Shown here piece by piece: positions 1-7,930 of a stretch of DNA of 64,000 nt. This stretch comes from Cognatishimia sp. MH4019. GTDB lineage: Bacteria; Pseudomonadota; Alphaproteobacteria; Rhodobacterales; Rhodobacteraceae. A program made the position numbers and the translations under genes. Under the pieces are notes generated by a model. That model made no database searches. It had not been told where the DNA came from and worked only from the letters and a program-made list of their open reading frames with translations. The stretch spans positions 121,043 through 185,042 of the forward strand of contig NZ_JAHTBL010000008.1 of the NCBI RefSeq assembly GCF_020177595.1, written 5' to 3'. Every line of letters begins with the position of its first letter. Within the stretch, counting starts at the first letter, position 1.

Positions 1-315
1 GCAGATGCCGAAGCGACCTTCAAGGCCTTGCTCAACGGCATTGATCCCTCGATCCTGAGCGGCGAAGATGTTGCAAGCCAGGCGGTTTGGCTGATCGACG
101 GCTACGAGCCGACCGAGGCTGCTGTCGGTGTGTTCGAAGCTGCCAATTCCGGCACGGCACCCTATCCGATGCTGCCCTATATGGGTCTGATGCACACCGC
201 CCTGGGCGCTGAGCTGACCGACTTCATGCAAGGCAACGAATCTGCCGAACAGGCGCTCGCCGACGTTGAGGCCGCTTACACAGCCGCCGCCAAAGAGAAC
301 GGCTTCCTTCAATAA
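1..315 (+). CDS. C-terminal part of ABC transporter sugar-binding protein (partial)
   Basis: The frame is open from the first base of the window, so the start lies upstream; 104 residues are visible, ending in GFLQ. The fragment is alpha-helical with no membrane segment, and it directly precedes two sugar-type ABC permease genes, so it is most likely the C-terminal lobe of the periplasmic solute-binding protein of that importer. The family assignment rests mainly on context (binding protein, permease, permease, LacI regulator). A strong hairpin follows the stop, as is usual where a binding protein is made in excess over its permeases. Confidence 0.75.
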   Translation, partial: ADAEATFKALLNGIDPSILSGEDVASQAVWLIDGYEPTEAAVGVFEAANSGTAPYPMLPYMGLMHTALGAELTDFMQGNESAEQALADVEAAYTAAAKENGFLQ

Positions 316-327
316 GGGCGCTATCCC

Positions 328-357
328 GCGCGGGGCCTGCCACTCACGGCCCCGCGC
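328..357 (+). terminator. Perfect 10-bp hairpin between binding protein and permease
   Basis: Arms GCGCGGGGCC (328-337) and GGCCCCGCGC (348-357) pair perfectly around a 10-nt loop; a T-rich stretch follows at about 370. It sits between the binding-protein stop and the first permease, so it is likely a partial terminator or a 3' stabiliser that raises binding-protein yield. The structure is seen; the role is inferred. Confidence 0.7.
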
Positions 358-392
358 ATCCCATTCGATTTTTCTAGCGGCAGGCACAGGCC

Positions 393-1418
393 ATGAAACA
401 TAAAACCTTCTTCTGGTTTTTCCTTCCGACAGCGATGGCGATGCTGATCTTTATCGCGGCCCCCATCGTTTCGGTGGTGATGCAATCCCTGTTCCTGCCC
501 CATGAAGCGGTGCTCATTCAGGTTGAAAACTGTGGCCCCTTCGGCTGCACGCAACAAACCTCGATTGATCAAGAAGCCACCCAAGCCCTGCGTGACGCCG
601 CCCCCATGGGTCGTTTTGCCGGGCTTGAAGTGTATTTTGACCGGGGCCACCTTGCCACCGCCGAAGTCGCCGCCGCATGGCGCAACTCCGAAAGCCTGGG
701 CGCGTTCTTCGGCGAACTGAACAACCTGCCGTTCTACCGCGCCATGGCTTTCACGCTGACCTACACATTCACCGTGACCCCGCTGCTGATCGCGCTGGGC
801 TTCTTCATTGCCGTTGGTGTGAACTCGGTGACCCGCCAGCTCCGCGGCCTCCTGATTTTCTTCTCGCTGCTGCCGATGATCGTGACCCCGCTGGTCGGCT
901 CGCTGATTCTCTTCTGGATGATCGACGCGCGCGGAGTTCTGGGGAACCTGATCCAGTATCTTGCTGCCGATCCGGACTTGTCGCTGAAGGCGTCAACGCC
1001 GCTGATGTGGATATCCCTCATCATCTACGGCATCTGGTCATCGGCCCCCTTCGCCTTCGTCGTTTTCTACGCGGGTCTGCAAACGGTGCCGCAAGACACG
1101 CTGGAATCCGCCCAGATTGACGGTGCAACCCGCTGGCAGCAAATCCGTTATGTGCTGATCCCGCACCTGATGCCGCTCATCACTTTTGTGGCGCTGATCC
1201 AGCTGATGGACAACTTCCGCGTCTTCGAACCGATCATCGGCTTCTCGGCCCAAGCCCACGCGACGTCGCTGAGTTGGATCATCTTCAACGACCTCGGTGG
1301 CGAGACCCGCCAACTGTCTGCCGCCGCCACCACTTCGGTGTTGACCGTTCTATGCGTGGCGATCCTGCTGACGCCTGTGCTGGTCCGCACATGGCGCGAC
1401 TTCAAAGGAAAGGCCTGA
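393..1418 (+). CDS. Sugar/polyol ABC transporter permease (MalF type)
   Basis: Inner-membrane permease of 341 aa. The first membrane helix is at about residues 7-30, followed by an unusually long periplasmic stretch (about 31-113) with a Cys47/Cys52 pair, then five or more helices. The EAA loop that contacts the ATPase is at about 237-260 (LESAQIDGATRW, ending IPHLMP), typical of the MalF/UgpA class. It is followed after 3 bp by the second permease. No ATPase gene of this system lies in the window, so it must be upstream or elsewhere. The substrate is probably a sugar or polyol, judged only from family and the LacI-type regulator. Confidence 0.88.
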   Translation: MKHKTFFWFFLPTAMAMLIFIAAPIVSVVMQSLFLPHEAVLIQVENCGPFGCTQQTSIDQEATQALRDAAPMGRFAGLEVYFDRGHLATAEVAAAWRNSESLGAFFGELNNLPFYRAMAFTLTYTFTVTPLLIALGFFIAVGVNSVTRQLRGLLIFFSLLPMIVTPLVGSLILFWMIDARGVLGNLIQYLAADPDLSLKASTPLMWISLIIYGIWSSAPFAFVVFYAGLQTVPQDTLESAQIDGATRWQQIRYVLIPHLMPLITFVALIQLMDNFRVFEPIIGFSAQAHATSLSWIIFNDLGGETRQLSAAATTSVLTVLCVAILLTPVLVRTWRDFKGKA

Positions 1419-1421
1419 TCC

Positions 1422-2303
1422 ATGGCGTCCAAAGCTCAAGAAAAACCGCTTGGTCTGCGCATTCTGCTGACGGTTTTCCTCGTCGTGTGGCTTATCGCGG
1501 CAGCCTTCCCGTTCATGTGGACCCTCTGGGGCAGCTTCAAGGTCGAGCTTGATTTCTTCTCGATCTCCAACTGGCGCGACGCGCTTACCGGCCCCCGGAC
1601 GGAGTTTACCTATGGCCACCCCTTCACAGGCGCGGGCTATGCAGGCGCGTGGATCCAAGAGGAATTCTGGCGCTCGGTCATCAACACCTTCATCGTGTGT
1701 TTCTTCGTGGTCTGCATCTCGCTGACCCTCGGAACACTGGGCGGCTACGCGCTGTCGCGCTCGGGCCATAACTATGTCTTCTGGCTGCTCATCACCGCGC
1801 TGATCTTTCGCGCTCTGCCGCCGATCACCCTGGTTTCGGGCTATCTGCCACCGTTCTTTGAGTGGAACATCTGGGGGTACCTGCCCACTGCGATCATCGT
1901 GCTTGTGGCCATCAACCAGCCCTTCACGCTCTGGATGTTGCACAGTTTCTTTCAGAAAATCCCCAAGGAACTGGACGAGTCCGCCAAGGTCGACGGCTGC
2001 ACCCAGTTTCAGGCCTTTCGCCACGTCATCATCCCGGTCATGTGGCCCGGCGTGATCACCACGGGTCTCTTCAGCTTCCTGCTGGCCTATAACGACTTTG
2101 CGGTCACCGCGATGCTGCTGTCGGAATCCAACCGCACAATGATCCCCGCCGTCGCCGCCTTCCTTGGCACCACGCAAACCGAAGGCAATGTGATGTTCGC
2201 GGTCGCCGCAGTGGTTTCGGCCACCGTGCCGCTCTTTATCATGGTGATGTTCTTCCAGCGCCAGATCGTATCGGGCCTGACTGCGGGCGCCGTCAAAGGG
2301 TAA
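1422..2303 (+). CDS. Sugar/polyol ABC transporter permease (MalG type)
   Basis: Second permease, 293 aa, with about six membrane helices. The EAA motif is at about 183-206 (LDESAKVDGCTQF, then RHVIIP), and the C-terminus VSGLTAGAVKG is typical of MalG-type subunits, so it should pair with the permease just upstream. A soluble stretch at about 45-80 separates helix 1 from the rest. Its stop TAA overlaps the ATG of the LacI-type regulator by one base, so the regulator is probably translated from the same message. Confidence 0.9.
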   Translation: MASKAQEKPLGLRILLTVFLVVWLIAAAFPFMWTLWGSFKVELDFFSISNWRDALTGPRTEFTYGHPFTGAGYAGAWIQEEFWRSVINTFIVCFFVVCISLTLGTLGGYALSRSGHNYVFWLLITALIFRALPPITLVSGYLPPFFEWNIWGYLPTAIIVLVAINQPFTLWMLHSFFQKIPKELDESAKVDGCTQFQAFRHVIIPVMWPGVITTGLFSFLLAYNDFAVTAMLLSESNRTMIPAVAAFLGTTQTEGNVMFAVAAVVSATVPLFIMVMFFQRQIVSGLTAGAVKG

Positions 2304-3289
2304 TGCCCTCTCGCGTGACATCGCGCGCTGTGGCGGAGAAAGCAGGCGTCAGCCGCTCGGCCGTCAGTCGGGTATTTACGCCGGGGGCCTCTGTGGCCCC
2401 CAAGACCGCCGAGAAAGTGCGCAAGATCGCAGCCGAGCTGGGCTACCGCCCCAACATCCTCGCACGCGGGTTGCTCACCGGGCGATCCCGGATGATCGGG
2501 CTGGTGGTCGCCTATCTCGACAACCAGTTCTATCCCGGCGCGCTTGAGAAACTCTCTGCCGCGCTGGAAGATCAGGGCTACCACGTTCTGATCTTCATGG
2601 CCGCCCAGACCGCCGACAATATCGAAGAGGTGGCCGAGGATATCCTCGATTACCAGATCGATGGGCTGATCCTCGCCTCTGTCGCGCTCAGCTCGCCCCT
2701 TGCGCAGCGCTGTCGTGCGCGGGGCGTGCCCGTCATGCTCTTTAACCGCCATCAAGGGGATGACCAGCTGTCCGTCACCTCTGACAACGAAGCCGGGGGG
2801 CGCATGGCCGCCCGCCACCTTATTGCCCGCGGTGCGCGCAAGATCGGCCATATCGCCGGGTGGGAAGGGGCCTCGACCCAGGCTGATCGCGAGGCCGGGT
2901 TCCTTAGCGAGCTTCACGCTGCTGGCCTGACCCTGCACGCCCGCGAGGTCGGCGATTTTCATCCTGAACGCGCCCGCGATGCCGCTCGCCGCATATTCGC
3001 AGGCCCCGACCGTCCCGACGCGGTTTTCGTCGCCAACGACTATATGGCCTTCCCGGTCATGGACGTGATCCGGTTCGAGATGGGCTTGCGCATTCCAGAG
3101 GATGTCGCCGTGATCGGGTTCGACGATGTGCCTGTGGCCAGTTGGCCCAGCTATGATCTGACAACCATCCGTCAGGACAGCACCGCCATGGTGCGCGCCA
3201 CGGTGGATGGATTGCTCAGCAGCATGGACGGCGCGCGGCCGCGCGCTTCGCTGATACCGGTCGAACTGATCAAACGCTCCAGCGCCTAG
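2303..3289 (+). CDS. LacI-family transcriptional regulator
   Basis: 328 aa. The N-terminal helix-turn-helix (about 5-25, AVAEKAGVSRSAVSRVF) is followed by the LacI hinge (GYRPNILARGL) and a periplasmic-binding-protein-like effector domain from about residue 60 (MIGLVVAYLDNQFY) to the end (VAVIGFDDVPVASW). It is the last gene of the sugar ABC operon and overlaps the preceding permease by one base, so it most likely represses that operon until the transported sugar binds. Its TAG stop shares the palindrome CTAG (3286-3289) with the stop of the convergent NTF2-like gene. Confidence 0.9.
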   Translation: MPSRVTSRAVAEKAGVSRSAVSRVFTPGASVAPKTAEKVRKIAAELGYRPNILARGLLTGRSRMIGLVVAYLDNQFYPGALEKLSAALEDQGYHVLIFMAAQTADNIEEVAEDILDYQIDGLILASVALSSPLAQRCRARGVPVMLFNRHQGDDQLSVTSDNEAGGRMAARHLIARGARKIGHIAGWEGASTQADREAGFLSELHAAGLTLHAREVGDFHPERARDAARRIFAGPDRPDAVFVANDYMAFPVMDVIRFEMGLRIPEDVAVIGFDDVPVASWPSYDLTTIRQDSTAMVRATVDGLLSSMDGARPRASLIPVELIKRSSA

Positions 3290-4281
3290 ACGTCGCCTGT
3301 CGCCAGCAAAATCTGCTTCCAGATCGCGGTGTCATCAATCAATGTGAACTCCCGCCGCAGGCCCCACGGCCCGAACTCTACATGAGTAATGCCCATGACG
3401 TAGATCTCTGCCCCTGTTGGCGCCCCAAAGCGGCCCCAGCCGTCATGTGTGCCGCGCAGTGACCACCGGACCGCTGCGCGCGGTGGCATCATCGGGTCTT
3501 CGCGTCCGATCTGATGCTCGATCCGAAACTCCGCCGACGGAAAGGCCGACCGTAGCCCCAGCCAAAACCGATCTGCCGCCGCGGGGCCATGGGCGCTGAC
3601 ATGCCCCGGATAGGCCAATGCGCAGGCCCGGTCCCACTCTGCCGGGATGACCGAGAACTCCGCCTGCATGATCCGTTCCAGCAGCCCAGCCAGCTTTGCC
3701 GCCCAAGGGTCATCGTTGCCGCGCCCGGCATAAGGCCCCGCAATATCCGTCGCAGGGGTCATCGGCTTCACGCACGTCTCCGGCCCGCCTTCGCGTTGGA
3801 TCAGATCGCGGGTCCAGCCCACCAGATCACCGCCCATCTGCTGCACAATCGCCCCTTGGTCGCGCACCAGCCATTCGTCTTTCACGGCATTGTCCTGACA
3901 CCAGCAATCCGCCAGAATCCGATACTCCAACCGCTTGCCCGTCGGCGCGCCGTAAACACCCGGCCCCGTATGTGTCGCCCAGCAATACAAGCGATGCGAC
4001 GACAGAAAACTGTCTGCGCCCGTGGCACACCAGATCACATCCTCGCCTGGCAATTCGCGGTCTGGAAACTCTGCCAGCGTTGCCATCGTCGCGCCGATGA
4101 TCCCGTCATTGCCCTGCACGACGGACGCTGGCGAACGCACGATCAGATCATCGCCGTAAAACCCATGCAGCGTATCGATCCCGCGCTTTTCCCAGATGTC
4201 TTCGGTGATGCCGAGGATGTAATCCTCGACGCTCTCCCAACGCGGGTCAAAACCGGGCATAAAAGGGGTGTTTTGGCTCAT
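3286..4281 (-). CDS. Two-domain NTF2/SnoaL-like protein
   Basis: 331 aa from the ATG at 4281, chosen because it makes the standard ATGA overlap with the exporter gene upstream. An upstream in-frame start would add 19 residues inside that gene. The sequence looks like two tandem NTF2-like cone domains: about 15-150 (FYGDDLIVRSPASVV) and about 190-325 (YPGHVSAHGPAAADRFW). Such domains act as small-ligand lyases, isomerases or binding modules. It is the last gene of the xsc-pta-exporter operon, so a role tied to sulfonate metabolism is plausible, but no reaction can be assigned. Confidence 0.75.
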   Translation of the reverse strand: MSQNTPFMPGFDPRWESVEDYILGITEDIWEKRGIDTLHGFYGDDLIVRSPASVVQGNDGIIGATMATLAEFPDRELPGEDVIWCATGADSFLSSHRLYCWATHTGPGVYGAPTGKRLEYRILADCWCQDNAVKDEWLVRDQGAIVQQMGGDLVGWTRDLIQREGGPETCVKPMTPATDIAGPYAGRGNDDPWAAKLAGLLERIMQAEFSVIPAEWDRACALAYPGHVSAHGPAAADRFWLGLRSAFPSAEFRIEHQIGREDPMMPPRAAVRWSLRGTHDGWGRFGAPTGAEIYVMGITHVEFGPWGLRREFTLIDDTAIWKQILLATGDV

Positions 4282-5030
4282 GCCACCAAAGTGCGTATCA
4301 GCGCCAAACATGCAAGCCCAATCAGCAATGACAGGCAAAACGGTTTGTAATAGGGCTCGTATTTCGGCGTGAACAAGCGTTGCCCCAGCAGCACGCCCGC
4401 CATCGTCGGCACGATAAAGGCCAGCCCCCGCACAGTCGCTTGCTGGTCCATCACTCCGAACGCCAAAAGCGTGAACAAGCTGATCACCGCCGAGACGAAC
4501 AGGAACAACACCAGCGATCCGCGCATCTGCCGCGCGGGCGCATCCCGCGCCAGCACGTAAAGCGCCACGACCATCCCGCCGATAGACGCCAGCCCCGTCG
4601 CAATGCCCGCCAACAGGCCTGATCCGTAAAGCCCCTGCGGCGTTGCCAGAAACGGCAAGCGCAGCTTAACCAATTGCGAGGCCGCCAGCACGATCAACAG
4701 GCTCAAAGCGATCAGTGCCGAGACCTCGACCGACACCGCTTGCGTCAGCGCCAATCCAATCGGCAACCCGATGGCAGACCCGATGACCAACCCTTTGACC
4801 ACGCCACGATCCGCGTCGCGCCAGCCGCCCCGCGCCATCAACAGCGACGCCGACATTTCCAACCACCAGCAGATCGGGATCAGCTCTACCGGCGGCAGGA
4901 TCAGCACAGCCGAGGCCATGACCATCGCCGATAGTGCAAAGCCCGAAAAGCCGCGCACAAGCCCCGCGACAAATGTAATGCCAATCAGGATAAGGATCTC
5001 GGACCCGGTCAGCCCAAGCAGCGCACTCAT
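4278..5030 (-). CDS. TauE/SafE-family sulfite exporter
   Basis: Integral membrane protein of 250 aa with about eight hydrophobic helices in two halves (first GSEILILIGITFVAGLVRGF, second from about 140). The glycine/proline-rich helix starts are characteristic of the TauE/SafE (DUF81) exporters. It overlaps pta upstream and the NTF2-like gene downstream by 4 bp each (ATGA). In sulfonate degraders, Xsc releases sulfite in the cytoplasm and a TauE/SafE exporter removes it; position directly behind xsc-pta supports that role. Export of sulfite rather than another anion is inferred from context. Confidence 0.85.
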   Translation of the reverse strand: MSALLGLTGSEILILIGITFVAGLVRGFSGFALSAMVMASAVLILPPVELIPICWWLEMSASLLMARGGWRDADRGVVKGLVIGSAIGLPIGLALTQAVSVEVSALIALSLLIVLAASQLVKLRLPFLATPQGLYGSGLLAGIATGLASIGGMVVALYVLARDAPARQMRGSLVLFLFVSAVISLFTLLAFGVMDQQATVRGLAFIVPTMAGVLLGQRLFTPKYEPYYKPFCLSLLIGLACLALIRTLVA

Positions 5031-6007
5031 GAGCTTAGCGCGTCAATCTGGGCCGAGGTAATCGCGATCATTTCGTAAATGTCATCCGCCGAACAGCCCC
5101 GGCTTAGATCGTTCGCAGGCTTGGCCAAACCTTGTAGAACCGGACCAATCGCCATCGCCCCGCCAATGCGCTGGGTGATCTTGTAAGCGATATTGCCCGC
5201 CTCCAGACTGGGAAACACGAACACAGTTGCTTGCCCGGCAACCGGGCTTCCGGGCGCTTTGCTGGCGCCCACAGCCGCGTCAAAAGCGGCATCGAACTGC
5301 ATCTCGCCATCAATCGCGAAATCCGAATTGTTCTGAGCAATCTGCGTCGCCTGCGCCACCTTGAACGCCGCCTCATGTTGCGCCGATCCCTTGGTGGAGA
5401 AGCTCAGCATCGCCACCTTCGGATCCAGGCCCAGCAACGCGCGGGCCGATCCCGCGGACTGCACGCCAATCGCGGCCATCTCCTCGGCGGAGGGCTCAAT
5501 CACCAAGCCACAATCGGCATAAACCAGCGATGCGCCGGGCCGTGTCGGGTGATCCTCAGGCAGCACCATGAGGCAAAAGCTCGACACAAGCGGCGCGCCT
5601 TTCGCGGTGCCGATCATCTGCAGCGCCGCGCGCACCGTGTTGGAGGTCGTGTTGATCGCGCCGCCAATCGTGCCGCCTGCGCGGTCCATCCGGACCATCA
5701 GCGCAGCCCAGACCAGGGGGTCGCTGACCGCTTCTTCCGCCTGCGCGCGTGTGGGGTTTTTCTTCGCCCGCGCTTCCAGAAAGCTTTCGATCATCGCCTC
5801 GCGATGAGGGCTTGTCGCCGGGTCTTCCAACAGCACGCCGTCGGGCACAGCTGTCCCTTCAGGGGCCAGCACAGTGATCTGCGCCATGCCATCCGCCACC
5901 GCGCGGCCCGCCGCCTCGATCACGCGCGCATCCACGCCTTCGGACAGCACGATATGGTGACGCGCCGCCTTGGCGCGCTCCCGCAACGCAGGAAGCGGCG
6001 AACTCAT
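5027..6007 (-). CDS. pta: Phosphate acetyltransferase
   Basis: 326 aa, the length of the short Pta form without the DRTGG regulatory domain. It starts SSPLPALRERAKAARHHIV, reads HIVLSEGVDARVIEAA, and carries the family signature near the C-terminus (NIAYKITQRIGGAMAIGPVL). It transfers the acetyl group of acetyl phosphate to CoA, yielding acetyl-CoA. The gene lies 34 bp downstream of xsc, whose product is acetyl phosphate, so it is the dedicated next step of sulfonate carbon assimilation. The 4-bp overlap with the exporter gene implies one message. Confidence 0.95.
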   Translation of the reverse strand: MSSPLPALRERAKAARHHIVLSEGVDARVIEAAGRAVADGMAQITVLAPEGTAVPDGVLLEDPATSPHREAMIESFLEARAKKNPTRAQAEEAVSDPLVWAALMVRMDRAGGTIGGAINTTSNTVRAALQMIGTAKGAPLVSSFCLMVLPEDHPTRPGASLVYADCGLVIEPSAEEMAAIGVQSAGSARALLGLDPKVAMLSFSTKGSAQHEAAFKVAQATQIAQNNSDFAIDGEMQFDAAFDAAVGASKAPGSPVAGQATVFVFPSLEAGNIAYKITQRIGGAMAIGPVLQGLAKPANDLSRGCSADDIYEMIAITSAQIDALSS

Positions 6008-6041
6008 GCCGCCGCTTCCACTTTTGTTATCCCGGCCAAGA

Positions 6042-7820
6042 TCACTCTGCCGCGACGTTCATGTCATCTTTAGAGACACCAGCCACCTTGACCGGCTTCT
6101 TCATCGCATCGCGACGGAAGGGCTCGCCCAGCTCCTGGTTCAGGATCACTTCGATCAGCGTGGTCTTGTTATTCTCCATCTGATCCTTGATCGCCTGATT
6201 CAGCATCTCTGTCAGCTCATCCATCGACTTGGCTTGCACACCGATCAGCCCACAGGCCTGCGCGATACCGGCATAGCTGACCTGCATGTCCAGTTCCGTG
6301 CCGACGAAATTGTCGTCAAACCACAGCGTCGAGTTCCGCTTCTCAGCCCCCCACTGGTAGTTGCGGAAGACGATCTGCGTGATGGCTGGCCATTCGGGGC
6401 GGCCAATCGCGGTCAGCTCGTTTACGGCAATGCCGAATGCACCGTCGCCTGCAAAGCCCACAACCGGCACATCCGGGCGGCCGATCTTGGCACCGACAAT
6501 CGAGGGCAGACCATAACCGCAGGGGCCAAACAGGCCGGGGGCCAGATATTTGCGACCCTCATCGAAGTCGGGATAGGCGTTGCCGATCGCACAGTTGTTG
6601 CCAATGTCGGACGAAATGATCGCCTCCCGCGGCAACGCCGCTTGAATGGCGCGCCATGCCTGACGGGGGCTCATCCAGTCGGGGCGGGCCTCCCGCGCAC
6701 GCTCGTTCCAGGTCGTGCCGGGATCGTCCTGCTCGTGATCCAGTGACGACAGCTCCTGCTTCCAGGCCGATTTGGTTTGCGCGATCTTGTCCTTGCGCTC
6801 CTGGCGGCCTGCGTCACCAGCGTCATCAGCTAGCTTGTCCAGAATGCCGTTGGCCACTTTGGCCGCGTCACCCACGATGCCGACAGTCACCTTCTTGGTC
6901 AGGCCGATGCGATCCGGGTTGATATCGACCTGAATGATCTTCGCATCCGTTGGCCAGTAATCAATGCCATACCCCGGCAAGGTCGAGAACGGGTTGAGAC
7001 GCGTGCCAAGGCACAGCACCACATCCGCTTCCGAGATCAACTGCATCCCCGCCTTTGAGCCATTATAGCCCAGCGGACCCGCAAAAAGCGGGTGCGAGCC
7101 GGGGAAAGCATCATTGTGCTGGTAGCCCACGCAAACCGGTGCATCCAGGCGCTCCGCCAGCTTGATCGACGCGTCGATCCCGCCTTCCGACAGGACAACG
7201 CCCGCACCGTTCAGGATCACAGGATTCTTCGCGTTCGAGATCAGCTCCGCCGCCTTCGCGACCGAATTCTCACCACCGGGCGAGACTTCAAATTCAATCG
7301 CCTCGGGGATTTCGATATCCACGACCTGCGTCCAGAAATCGCGCGGGATGTTGATCTGGGCGGGGCCGGACAGGCGGTGCGCCTTGGCGATCACGCGGGT
7401 CAGCACTTCGCAGATGCGCGACGGATCGCGGACCTCTTCTTGATAGGCGACCATGTCCTCAAACAGTTTCATCTGCTCCACTTCCTGGAACCCGCCTTGA
7501 CCGATGGTCTTGTTGGCGGCCTGCGGCGTGACCAGCAGCAGCGGCGTGTGGTTCCAGTAAGCGGTTTTGACGGCGGTCACGAAGTTGGTGATGCCGGGAC
7601 CGTTCTGCGCGATCATCATCGACATTTTGCCGGTCGCACGAGTGTAGCCGTCCGACATAAACCCGGCAGAGCCTTCATGGGCGCAGTCCCAGAACTGAAT
7701 GCCAGCGGCTGGGAACAGGTCCGAAATCGGCATCATGGCCGAGCCGATGATCCCGAAAGCGTGTTGAATTCCATGCAGTTGCAGCGTTTTTACAAACGCC
7801 TCTTCCGTCGTCATTTTCAT
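6042..7820 (-). CDS. xsc: Sulfoacetaldehyde acetyltransferase
   Basis: 592 aa thiamine-diphosphate enzyme that converts sulfoacetaldehyde and phosphate to acetyl phosphate and sulfite, the carbon-sulfur bond-breaking step of taurine, isethionate and C3-sulfonate catabolism. Seen: the N-terminal pyrimidine-binding domain with the catalytic Glu in AHEGSAGF (E49), the central domain, and the C-terminal diphosphate motif from GDG at 458-460. The start KMTTEEAFVKTLQLHGIQHA and the block FQEVEQMKLFEDMVAYQEE fit Xsc rather than acetolactate synthase. The start has GGGAG 9 nt upstream. The gene lies between a GabD-like dehydrogenase and pta, all on one strand. Confidence 0.95.
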   Translation of the reverse strand: MKMTTEEAFVKTLQLHGIQHAFGIIGSAMMPISDLFPAAGIQFWDCAHEGSAGFMSDGYTRATGKMSMMIAQNGPGITNFVTAVKTAYWNHTPLLLVTPQAANKTIGQGGFQEVEQMKLFEDMVAYQEEVRDPSRICEVLTRVIAKAHRLSGPAQINIPRDFWTQVVDIEIPEAIEFEVSPGGENSVAKAAELISNAKNPVILNGAGVVLSEGGIDASIKLAERLDAPVCVGYQHNDAFPGSHPLFAGPLGYNGSKAGMQLISEADVVLCLGTRLNPFSTLPGYGIDYWPTDAKIIQVDINPDRIGLTKKVTVGIVGDAAKVANGILDKLADDAGDAGRQERKDKIAQTKSAWKQELSSLDHEQDDPGTTWNERAREARPDWMSPRQAWRAIQAALPREAIISSDIGNNCAIGNAYPDFDEGRKYLAPGLFGPCGYGLPSIVGAKIGRPDVPVVGFAGDGAFGIAVNELTAIGRPEWPAITQIVFRNYQWGAEKRNSTLWFDDNFVGTELDMQVSYAGIAQACGLIGVQAKSMDELTEMLNQAIKDQMENNKTTLIEVILNQELGEPFRRDAMKKPVKVAGVSKDDMNVAAE

Positions 7821-7930
7821 CGCAGAAATCTCCCATGTATTCGCAAAGCAGCAATGCTTGCGTTGCGCGTAAAATAAATAGGGTGGCCTTGGATCGTTAG
7901 GGCCAGATCAAATGCAGATTTAAGACCAGA

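Noticed and set aside
1350..2321. Long open frame on the minus strand opposite the second ABC permease
   Set aside because: It is rich in His, Arg, Asp and Gly with no hydrophobic core or motif, and lies entirely opposite a well-supported permease; a shadow of high-G+C codon use.
6042..7820. Acetolactate synthase or another TPP carboligase
   Set aside because: The N-terminal and QEVEQMKLFEDMVAYQEE blocks and the pta neighbour are specific to sulfoacetaldehyde acetyltransferase.
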